Positions 1 through 5,846 of a stretch of DNA of 6,096 nucleotides are shown piece after piece; positions within the stretch are counted from its first letter, which is position 1, and the number at the start of each line of letters is the position of its first letter. The notes under the pieces were generated by a model. The model had not been told where the DNA came from, searched no databases, and worked only from the letters and a program-made list of their open reading frames with translations. The stretch is from an uncultured Ruminococcus sp. (GTDB lineage Bacteria; Bacillota; Clostridia; Oscillospirales; Ruminococcaceae). Location: contig CAMNFW010000135.1 of NCBI GenBank assembly GCA_946537565.1, forward strand, positions 1-6,096. Direction: 5' to 3'. The translations under genes and the position numbers were made by a program.

Positions 1-53
1 GGAACGAAAAAGTTTTACTGAGACTATTGCAATTAGCTTTCATTTTTTTAAGA

Positions 54-79
54 TTAACTTAAGAATTGGGGGTTATAAT
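54..79 (+). promoter_or_regulatory. Possible promoter of the small exported-protein gene
   Basis: A perfect TATAAT lies at 74-79, about 30 bases before the ATG at 109. No good -35 hexamer sits at the usual 16-18 base spacing. TTAACT at 54-59 is the closest match but only 14 bases away. An imperfect palindrome, TTAAG at 48-52 and CTTAA at 58-62, covers the -35 area and could be an operator. The region is AT-rich, so a TATAAT by chance is quite possible. Transcription could instead come from outside the window. Confidence 0.3.
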
Positions 80-108
80 ATGAACAATAAAAGCAGGAGG
101 GTGATCAT

Positions 109-405
109 ATGAAAGGAATGCTCATAACAATATTTACGGCAGTGCTGATGTTTAATTTAGTTCCTATGATATTAAGTACAGGAGAGTGTAAGGCAACGGA
201 AGAAGCTTCAACAGGAGCAGTGCAGATGAATAATTCATCTGATGAAACAGTTCAGACACCTGAACAGGAGGTTGTGGTAACAGACAAAACTTATCCTGGA
301 CCGTCAGCTGCTGGGGTAGCAGTTGGAGCGGGGCTGATTTCAGCATCATTGATCGGCGCAGTGATATACATGAAGAAAAAGGACAGCAAACCTGACAAGA
401 TGTAA
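109..405 (+). CDS. Small exported, membrane-anchored protein of unknown function (98 aa)
   Basis: I do not recognise a family. The start is well supported: AGGAGG at 95-100 followed by GTGATCA gives a long match to the 16S rRNA tail, with 8 bases to the ATG. Residues about 4-23 form a hydrophobic signal or anchor segment after MKG. A possible signal-peptidase site follows C-K-A (27-29), but the cysteine is not in a lipobox. Residues about 30-65 are a Thr/Glu/Ser-rich polar linker. Residues about 67-88 form a second membrane helix rich in Gly and Ala, with a GxxxG step at 69-73, followed by a Lys-rich tail (KKKDSKPDKM). The expected topology is a short extracytoplasmic linker held by one or two helices, with the basic tail inside. 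The C-terminus resembles a sortase-substrate tail, but I see no LPXTG or clear variant. No terminator separates it from the T-box promoter 30 bases downstream. Confidence 0.75.
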   Translation: MKGMLITIFTAVLMFNLVPMILSTGECKATEEASTGAVQMNNSSDETVQTPEQEVVVTDKTYPGPSAAGVAVGAGLISASLIGAVIYMKKKDSKPDKM

Positions 406-435
406 TATATAAATATGTTAAATATTAAAAAAGCC

Positions 436-464
436 TTGACAAACCCATATTTTTGTAGTATAAT
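436..464 (+). promoter_or_regulatory. Consensus sigma-A promoter of the T-box transcript
   Basis: TTGACA at 436-441 and TATAAT at 459-464 are separated by exactly 17 bases, a full match to the vegetative promoter consensus. Transcription should start near 470-472, just before the first paired bases of T-box Stem I (477). A full-strength constitutive promoter is what a leader regulated by termination would be expected to have. Confidence 0.92.
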
Positions 465-674
465 ATGTAAAGCAAATGCGATGAAGGGAAACAAAGTCTG
501 TTTTAGCTTCCACAGAGAGCTGCCGTCCGGTGAAAGGCAGTATGCTGAGATAAATCATAGCTCCTCCCTGAGCAGTCAACCGAAAAGAATTGCTGAGTAG
601 GCTTGATCGGATTCTCCCGTTACAGAGATATGCGTTGCAGCGACGCTGATGAGTGGGTGCAGATTTTGCATCAA

Positions 675-715
675 GAAGAGTGGTACCACGGAGTATAGTT
701 ATATTTCGTCTCTTC
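675..715 (+). promoter_or_regulatory. T-box antiterminator with tRNA acceptor-end bulge
   Basis: GAAGAG (675-680) pairs with CUCUUC (710-715). The seven-base bulge UGGUACC (681-687) fits the consensus UGGNACC, which pairs with the free NCCA end of uncharged tRNA. A short second helix joins ACG (688-690) and CGU (707-709). The variable base U implies a tRNA with discriminator base A, which fits leucine tRNA but also many others. Bases 710-715 are also needed by the terminator stem, so the two folds exclude each other. Confidence 0.9.
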
Positions 716-743
716 CATGTATACACATGGAGGAGACTTTTTT
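708..743 (+). terminator. Regulated intrinsic terminator of the T-box leader
   Basis: A 13-pair stem joins 708-720 with 725-737 around a four-base loop (AUAC), with a single G-U pair. Six T follow at 738-743. It forms when no uncharged tRNA stabilises the antiterminator, stopping transcription before the fusion gene. Confidence 0.93.
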
Positions 744-768
744 ATTGGCATCGTTCCAAGCCGCTTCT

Positions 769-825
769 CCGGTTTATACTCGCCTGATCGCTGAATTTAA
801 TAATTGCCGGAGTATAACAATCCGG
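769..825 (+). other. Potential hairpin in the leader after the T-box terminator
   Basis: UUAUACUC (774-781) can pair fully with GAGUAUAA (810-817). It is extended outward by CCGG (769-772) with CCGG (822-825) across a small internal loop. The central loop is about 28 bases. No T run follows, so it is not a terminator. It lies only in transcripts that have escaped the T-box terminator. Function is unknown, and pairing by chance cannot be excluded. Confidence 0.35.
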
Positions 826-829
826 GCAG

Positions 830-854
830 ACAGCAGAAAGAGCTTATCTGCTGT
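830..854 (+). other. Potential hairpin just upstream of the fusion-gene ribosome binding site
   Basis: ACAGCAG (830-836) pairs with CUGCUGU (848-854) around an 11-base loop. It ends 11 bases before the Shine-Dalgarno sequence at 866-871 and has no T run. It could protect the 5' end of the mRNA or influence translation initiation, but the sequence alone does not show a role. Confidence 0.35.
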
Positions 855-865
855 AATTTCATTGA

Positions 866-871
866 AAAGGA
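866..871 (+). promoter_or_regulatory. Ribosome binding site that sets the fusion-gene start at 881
   Basis: AAAGGA at 866-871 lies nine bases before ATG 881 and directly touches the in-frame ATG at 872. Only the second start has a workable spacing, so the three extra N-terminal residues (M-I-I) of the longer reading are unlikely to be made. Confidence 0.75.
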
Positions 872-880
872 ATGATCATC

Positions 881-3409
881 ATGAAAATCAGTTTTTCAAC
901 CCTTGCCTGTCCTAATTTCTCCTGGACAGATATCTACTCAATGGCTAAGGACCTGGGATTTGACGGTATTGAGATCAGAGGTCTCGGAAATGAGATCTTC
1001 TCAGTAAAAGCACAGCCCTTCCGTGAGGAGCAGCTTCCCAAAACTATTGCAAAGCTTAAGTCACTGGGACTTGAAATCCCTTGTCTGACCTCTGGTGCGT
1101 GCCTGAAATTCAAAGACAAATTTGATGACATAAAAGAGGAAATAACTGAATATGCCAAGCTTGCTCAGAAGCTCAATACATCATATATCCGTATTCTGGG
1201 CGATCTTGAACCGGCTCCCGGCGGCGAGGTAGATGATGAGTATATAGCAGAAGCTCTTAAAAAACTGGTTCCTGTTGCAGAGGAATACAACGTAACACTC
1301 CTTGTGGAGACAAACGGCGTTTACAGTGATTCTGCCCGTCTTGCAAGGCTTCTGGACAAGGTTCACAGCAGAAAGGTTGCAGCTCTCTGGGATATGCATC
1401 ACCCATACCGTTATAACGGTGAAGCTCCTGAAACTACTGTTTCTAATCTTGGTGAATACATAAAGTATATCCAGGTCAAGGACAGTATAGTTGACGAGAA
1501 CGGCAATGTAAAGTATATGATCATGGGCAGCGGTGATATCCCGGTAAAGGAAATGATCGAAGCTCTGGGTACCATAAACTATAACGGCTATATTTCACTG
1601 GAATGGGTAAAGAGATGGGCGCCAGACCTGAGCGATGCTGGTATTGTTATCCCTCAGTTCGCACAGTATATGGCTCCTTATAAGAAAAAGCACAAGCATG
1701 AGCTCCAGACCAGTATCCGTGGGGACGGACAGTATCCGTGGCCGAAGGAGAGGATAATCAACTATACCTTCCCGGATGTGCTGGATCGTATCTGTGATCA
1801 GTTCCCGAATCAGTATGCTTTCCGTTACACTGAGCTGGATTACACAAGAACATATCCTGAGTTCCGAGATGATGTTGATACATTTGCACGTTCACTGCTG
1901 GCAATGGGAGTAAAGAAGGGCGATCATGTAGCTATCTGGGCAACCAACGTTCCCCAGTGGTATATCACATTCTGGGCAACCACAAAAATCGGCGCTGTAC
2001 TGGTAACGATGAATACTGAGTACCGTATCCATGAGGCTGAGTATCTGCTCCGTCAGTCTGACACTATGACACTGGTAATGATAGACGGTATCAAGAATAT
2101 CAAATATGTTGATATAATCAAGGAGCTTTGTCCTGAGCTGGACAGCTGTGAGCCGGGTGAGCTTAAGTCTGAGAGACTGCCTTTCCTGAAAAATGTTATC
2201 ACAGTAGATTCAAAGAATAACGGCTGCTTTACCTGGGAAGAGGCACTTGCAAAGGCTAAGGAAGTACCTTACAGTGAGGTTGAGGCTGTAAGAAAGACGA
2301 TCAATATCCATGATGTCTGCAATATGCAGTATACTTCAGGTACAACAGGCTTCCCCAAGGGAGTTATGCTTACTCATTATAATGTTGTCAACAACGGTAA
2401 AGCTATCGGAGACTGCATGGATCTCTCCACAGCTGACCGCATGATGATACAGGTTCCGATGTTCCACTGCTTCGGCATGGTACTGGCGATGACAGCGTCA
2501 GTTACACATGGTGTTACAATGTCGCCTATAACTCGTTTTTCACCGAGAAAGGGTCTTGACTGCATCAACAGAGAAAAGATAACCTGCTTCCACGGTGTAC
2601 CCACCATGTTCATTGCAATGCTGGGTCATGAAAATTTTGATAAGACTGATTTTTCTTATATGCGTACAGGAATCATGGCTGGTTCGCCTTGTCCTATAAA
2701 GACAATGGAAGAGGTAATTGAGAAAATGCACATGAGCGAGATTTGCATCACCTACGGTCAGACAGAGGCTTCACCTGCAACTACAATGAGCAAGACTACT
2801 GATACTATCGAGCAGCGTGTAAATACAGTGGGCGGACCTATTTTCGGTGTTGAGTGCCGTATAGTTGATCCTGAGACAAATGAAGAATTACCGGACGATG
2901 TAGACGGAGAGTTTGTAGCAAGGGGATATAATATCATGAAGGGATATTATAAGATGCCTGAGGCTACAGCAGCTGCAATAGATTCTGAAGGCTGGCTCCA
3001 TACCGGAGACTTGGCAAGAAGACGTTCATCTGACGGTTATTATAAGATCACAGGCCGTATCAAGGATATGATAATCAGAGGCGGTGAGAATATCTATCCC
3101 AAGGAGATCGAGGATTTCCTGTACACCTATCCGAAGGTAAAGGACGTACAGGTCATAGGTGTTCCTGATGCTGATTATGGTGAAGAGATAATGGCTTGCA
3201 TCATACTTCAGGACGGAGTTGAGTGTACAGAGCAGGAGATCAAGGATTTCTGCCTTGAGAGAATGGCTAAGCACAAGTGTCCGAGATATGTAGACTTTGT
3301 AGACGGCTTCCCGATGAACGCAGCCGGAAAGATACTGAAATACAAGATGAGAGAGCAGGCGGTTGAAAAGCTTGATCTCCACAAGGCAAATACTATAGAA
3401 ACAGCATGA
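881..3409 (+). CDS. TIM-barrel (xylose isomerase-like) / acyl-CoA synthetase fusion protein
   Basis: The predicted protein has 842 residues and two domains. Residues about 1-265 form a sugar phosphate isomerase/epimerase-type TIM barrel (xylose isomerase-like, AP endonuclease 2 family). Likely metal ligands are present: E143 in VETNG, D171 and H173 in WDMHHP, and E241 in SLEW. Residues about 285-835 form an ANL-superfamily acyl-CoA synthetase closest in feel to ACSF2/YngI. They carry the phosphate loop YTSGTTGFPKG (484-494), MAGSPCP (599-605), YGQTEAS (625-631), GWLHTGD (704-710), the hinge GRIKDMIIRGGENIYPKEIE (725-744) and the catalytic lysine K817 in AAGK. The synthetase half should adenylate a carboxylic acid with ATP and transfer it to CoA; the barrel's substrate is unknown. 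No signal peptide or membrane helix is seen, so it is cytosolic. It is expressed alone between the T-box leader and a strong terminator. A leucine-type T-box suggests a branched short-chain acid such as isovalerate as substrate, which is inference. Both domains look intact. Confidence 0.93.
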   Translation: MKISFSTLACPNFSWTDIYSMAKDLGFDGIEIRGLGNEIFSVKAQPFREEQLPKTIAKLKSLGLEIPCLTSGACLKFKDKFDDIKEEITEYAKLAQKLNTSYIRILGDLEPAPGGEVDDEYIAEALKKLVPVAEEYNVTLLVETNGVYSDSARLARLLDKVHSRKVAALWDMHHPYRYNGEAPETTVSNLGEYIKYIQVKDSIVDENGNVKYMIMGSGDIPVKEMIEALGTINYNGYISLEWVKRWAPDLSDAGIVIPQFAQYMAPYKKKHKHELQTSIRGDGQYPWPKERIINYTFPDVLDRICDQFPNQYAFRYTELDYTRTYPEFRDDVDTFARSLLAMGVKKGDHVAIWATNVPQWYITFWATTKIGAVLVTMNTEYRIHEAEYLLRQSDTMTLVMIDGIKNIKYVDIIKELCPELDSCEPGELKSERLPFLKNVITVDSKNNGCFTWEEALAKAKEVPYSEVEAVRKTINIHDVCNMQYTSGTTGFPKGVMLTHYNVVNNGKAIGDCMDLSTADRMMIQVPMFHCFGMVLAMTASVTHGVTMSPITRFSPRKGLDCINREKITCFHGVPTMFIAMLGHENFDKTDFSYMRTGIMAGSPCPIKTMEEVIEKMHMSEICITYGQTEASPATTMSKTTDTIEQRVNTVGGPIFGVECRIVDPETNEELPDDVDGEFVARGYNIMKGYYKMPEATAAAIDSEGWLHTGDLARRRSSDGYYKITGRIKDMIIRGGENIYPKEIEDFLYTYPKVKDVQVIGVPDADYGEEIMACIILQDGVECTEQEIKDFCLERMAKHKCPRYVDFVDGFPMNAAGKILKYKMREQAVEKLDLHKANTIETA

Positions 3410-3415
3410 CAGCTT

Positions 3416-3442
3416 CCCCGCCCCACACGGGCGGGGATTTTT
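3416..3442 (+). terminator. Intrinsic terminator after the fusion gene
   Basis: CCCCGCCC (3416-3423) pairs perfectly with GGGCGGGG (3429-3436) around a five-base loop (CACAC), followed by five T at 3438-3442. It starts seven bases after the stop codon and separates the T-box unit from the helicase gene. Confidence 0.95.
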
Positions 3443-3514
3443 CATATTTGCCGCAAAAGACAGATGCAAGAATATGTAATCAATAGAAATACTAATTGAA
3501 AGGGGGAAGCTGAT

Positions 3515-5770
3515 ATGGACGTTTTTGACAGATATGCACCATTTGTGCAGGATTTTATTTATCGTCACAACTGGGAGTCTCTGAGAGCGATACAGACAGC
3601 TGCCGGCGATGCAATATTCAATACTGATGAGAATGTGCTGCTGTCCGCCTCAACAGCTTCCGGAAAGACAGAAGCGGCGTTTTTTCCGATATTGACACTG
3701 TTTTCAGAGGATATGCCCCGTTCTGTGGGAGCTGTATATATCGGACCGCTGAAAGCTCTTATCAATGATCAGTTTATAAGACTGAACGAGCTATGTGAAG
3801 AAGCTGATATTCCGGTGTGGCACTGGCACGGTGATGTTTCACAGTCTCACAAGAGCAAAATGCTCCGCAGTCCTTCCGGAATTTTACAGATAACACCGGA
3901 ATCTCTTGAAGCTATGCTGCTTAGAAAGCATTCGTTAATACCCAAACTTTTTGGTGACCTGCGGTTCATAGTGATTGACGAAGTGCATTCACTTATGAGG
4001 GGAGACCGTGGCGGACAGACACTGTGTCTGATTGAAAGACTGACAAGACTTTCAGGCTCTTCGCCCAGAAGAATAGGACTTTCAGCAACTATAGGCGATC
4101 TTGAAGCAGCAGGAGAATTTCTTGCAGCTGGTTCAGGACGTGGAACTGTGATCCCGAAGATCAAGTCAGCAGGAGCAAAATGGCGGCTGTCTATGGAGCA
4201 TTTTTATACTTCTCCGCAGAATGACCCGGATAAAGACACTGAGACTGAGGCAATGCCGGTGCTGGACGAGAAAACTGACACTGCCCCTAAAAATGCAGAC
4301 GGCGGAATGGGATATATCTTCGAGCATACGAAGGGGAAAAAATGCCTTGTTTTCGTCAATTCCAGGGAAGAGTGCGAAGCTGTTACCACTACCCTGAGAT
4401 CATATTGTGAGGCAAGAAATGAGCCGGATCGTTTTCTTATACATCATGGAAATCTTTCGGCAGCATATCGTGAGACAGCGGAGCAGGCGATGAAGGACGA
4501 GGATATTTTTATGACCACCTGCACCACCGCAACTCTGGAGCTTGGAATTGACATCGGACGGCTGGAGAGAGCCTTCCAGATAGATGCGCCTTTTACAGTG
4601 TCGTCATTTTTACAGAGAATGGGACGAACGGGAAGACGGGATCTTCCACCGGAAATGTGGTTTGTGATACGGGAAGATATGCCTGAGCCGAGGACGATGC
4701 TGCCGGAAACTGTGCCGTGGAAGCTTTTGCAGGGCATTGCGCTTATACAGGTGTACTTGGAAGAACGGTGGGTAGAGCCGCCGAGACTTGACAGGCTGCC
4801 GTATTCGCTGTTGTATCATCAGACGATGAGTGAGCTGGCATCCTGCGGTGAGCTTACACCGAGAGAGCTGGCGGCAAGAGTTCTGACCCTGAAATATTTT
4901 CACAGGATAAGTCAGGAGGACTATAAGGTACTGCTGAGGCATATGCTGGAAACAGATCATATCCAGCGAACAGATGAAGGCGGGCTTATAGTGGGGCTGG
5001 CAGGGGAGCGAGTGATAAACAGCTTCCGGTTTTATGCGGTATTTCAGGAGAATGAGGAATACACAGTCCGCTGGGAATCCAATGAGCTGGGAACTATAGT
5101 CTCGCCGCCGCCTGTGGGAGAGAAGATAGCGATAGCAGGTCATGTGTGGATAGTTGAGGAGGTGGACCACAAGCGTCACCTTGTGTACTGTCAGCAGGTC
5201 AAGGGAAGAGTTCCGGCGTATTTTGGTGATTGTCCGGGAGATATCAACACAAAGATACTTCAGCGAATGAAGCAGGTGCTTAACGAGGAAAAGCGATATC
5301 CATATCTCATGAAAAACGCAGTGATAAGGCTGGAGCAGGGAAGACGGAGTGCAGCAAATTCAGGTATAAATGAAAAGCCGCTGATATGTCTGGGAGGAAA
5401 TATGTGGTGTTTGTTTCCGTGGTTGGGAACATATGCTTTTCTGGCAATGGAGCGTTTCCTTAAGCTGAGATGCGGAGAGAGGCTTGGACTTCGTGGACTT
5501 GATCCTGGAAGACCATATTTCATAAACTTCACAATGAAGGCAAGTCCGGAGGAATTTTTTGCAGTGATATTTGAAGAAGCGGCAGTGGAATTTGACCCGA
5601 TGACACTGGTATATCCTGGTGAAGTGCCGGTGTTTGAGAAATACGATGACTATCTGCCTGAAGTGTTGGTGCAGAAGGGATTTGCCTACGGAGTGCTGGA
5701 CATAACAGGAATGAAGGAACGGGTCGCAGAGTGGAAAGCCATTGTTGACAGCGGCGGGAAATTATGGTAA
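3515..5770 (+). CDS. Lhr-like superfamily 2 DEAD/DEAH-box helicase (751 aa)
   Basis: This is an ATP-dependent nucleic-acid helicase of the Lhr type. In the first RecA domain (about 1-215) are a Q-like motif (LRAIQ, 23-27), Walker A ASTASGKT (45-52), motif Ia GPLKALINDQ (77-86), the Lhr-style WHGD segment (104-107), TPESLEAM (127-134), Walker B DEVH (155-158) and motif III SAT (190-192). A polar, acidic linker lies at about 233-263. The second RecA domain (about 270-395) holds TTATLELGIDIG (337-348) and motif VI QRMGRTGRR (367-375). Beyond it are a probable winged-helix region (about 400-500), then beta-rich segments and a C-terminal extension to 751. All ATPase residues look intact. The start is set by AGGGGG (3501-3506), eight bases before ATG 3515. 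Lhr proteins act in DNA repair or RNA metabolism; the specific role here is unknown. The gene stands between a terminator and a housekeeping gene, and I see no defence partner. No convincing promoter is visible in 3443-3514. Confidence 0.92.
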   Translation: MDVFDRYAPFVQDFIYRHNWESLRAIQTAAGDAIFNTDENVLLSASTASGKTEAAFFPILTLFSEDMPRSVGAVYIGPLKALINDQFIRLNELCEEADIPVWHWHGDVSQSHKSKMLRSPSGILQITPESLEAMLLRKHSLIPKLFGDLRFIVIDEVHSLMRGDRGGQTLCLIERLTRLSGSSPRRIGLSATIGDLEAAGEFLAAGSGRGTVIPKIKSAGAKWRLSMEHFYTSPQNDPDKDTETEAMPVLDEKTDTAPKNADGGMGYIFEHTKGKKCLVFVNSREECEAVTTTLRSYCEARNEPDRFLIHHGNLSAAYRETAEQAMKDEDIFMTTCTTATLELGIDIGRLERAFQIDAPFTVSSFLQRMGRTGRRDLPPEMWFVIREDMPEPRTMLPETVPWKLLQGIALIQVYLEERWVEPPRLDRLPYSLLYHQTMSELASCGELTPRELAARVLTLKYFHRISQEDYKVLLRHMLETDHIQRTDEGGLIVGLAGERVINSFRFYAVFQENEEYTVRWESNELGTIVSPPPVGEKIAIAGHVWIVEEVDHKRHLVYCQQVKGRVPAYFGDCPGDINTKILQRMKQVLNEEKRYPYLMKNAVIRLEQGRRSAANSGINEKPLICLGGNMWCLFPWLGTYAFLAMERFLKLRCGERLGLRGLDPGRPYFINFTMKASPEEFFAVIFEEAAVEFDPMTLVYPGEVPVFEKYDDYLPEVLVQKGFAYGVLDITGMKERVAEWKAIVDSGGKLW

Positions 5771-5773
5771 AAT
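5745..5773 (+). promoter_or_regulatory. Promoter for the maf gene, overlapping the helicase stop codon
   Basis: TTGACA at 5745-5750 and TAAAAT at 5768-5773 are exactly 17 bases apart. The -35 element is coded by the last helicase codons (V-D-S) and the -10 begins with the helicase TAA stop. Transcription should start near 5780, about 65 bases before the maf start. The near-perfect match and position make it credible despite lying partly in coding sequence. Confidence 0.7.
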
Positions 5774-5846
5774 AGTATTGAAGAAATAACGATCCCTGAA
5801 TTGCTGCTGAGACAGGAATCACTTTACTGTAAAAAGGAAAATGAAT

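Larger units (their letters stand above)
471..743 (+). promoter_or_regulatory. T-box riboswitch leader, probably tRNA-Leu specific (specifier CUC)
   Basis: This leader binds a specific uncharged tRNA and then prevents termination. The parts can be paired by eye. A basal helix 477-479/572-574 leads to a kink-turn with a three-base bulge (480-482) and tandem G-A pairs 483/571 and 484/570. Above it is the helix 485-489/565-569. The specifier loop follows, then an upper helix 500-507/544-551. The distal AGAGA bulge (514-518) and the terminal stem 520-524/536-540, with loop GUCCGGUGAAA, form the tRNA-elbow-binding platform. A Stem IIA/B pseudoknot pairs 608-610 with 617-619 and 613-616 with 625-628. 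Hairpins follow at 632-646 and 656-672, then the antiterminator and terminator. By the spacing used in known T-boxes (codon, one base, helix, GAG), the specifier is CUC at 561-563, leucine. It controls the fusion gene at 881. The T-box call is firm; the codon is less sure. Confidence 0.93.

Noticed and set aside
109..405. Small protein as a lipoprotein or LPXTG surface protein
   Set aside because: The only cysteine is preceded by TGE, which does not fit a lipobox, and there is no LPXTG-like motif before the C-terminal helix.
415..600. A 61-codon + strand open frame over the promoter and T-box Stem I
   Set aside because: Its start lies before the promoter -35 and it reads through the structured RNA. 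There is no Shine-Dalgarno site and the peptide has no recognisable features.
649..915. An 88-codon + strand open frame covering the end of the T-box and the fusion-gene start
   Set aside because: It runs through the antiterminator and terminator RNA structures, has no ribosome binding site, and overlaps the well-supported start at 881 in another frame.
3448..3478. Possible helicase promoter TTGCCG ... TATGTA
   Set aside because: Both hexamers are weak matches and the spacing is 19 bases. The helicase must have a promoter after the terminator, but I cannot point to it with confidence.
3026..3568. A 180-codon minus-strand open frame across the end of the fusion gene, its terminator and the helicase start
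   Set aside because: It overlaps two strong genes and a perfect terminator, has no recognisable domain, and looks like the shadow of the coding strand. The same applies to the 189-codon minus-strand frame at 4610-5179.
3515..5770. Helicase as part of an anti-phage defence system
   Set aside because: Its visible neighbours are a metabolic fusion gene behind a terminator and a maf gene. No nuclease, methylase or other defence partner is present in the window.
5789..5820. Hairpin GATCCCTG/CAGGAATC between the helicase and maf genes as a terminator
   Set aside because: The stem is short with a mismatch and a 14-base loop, and no T run follows.
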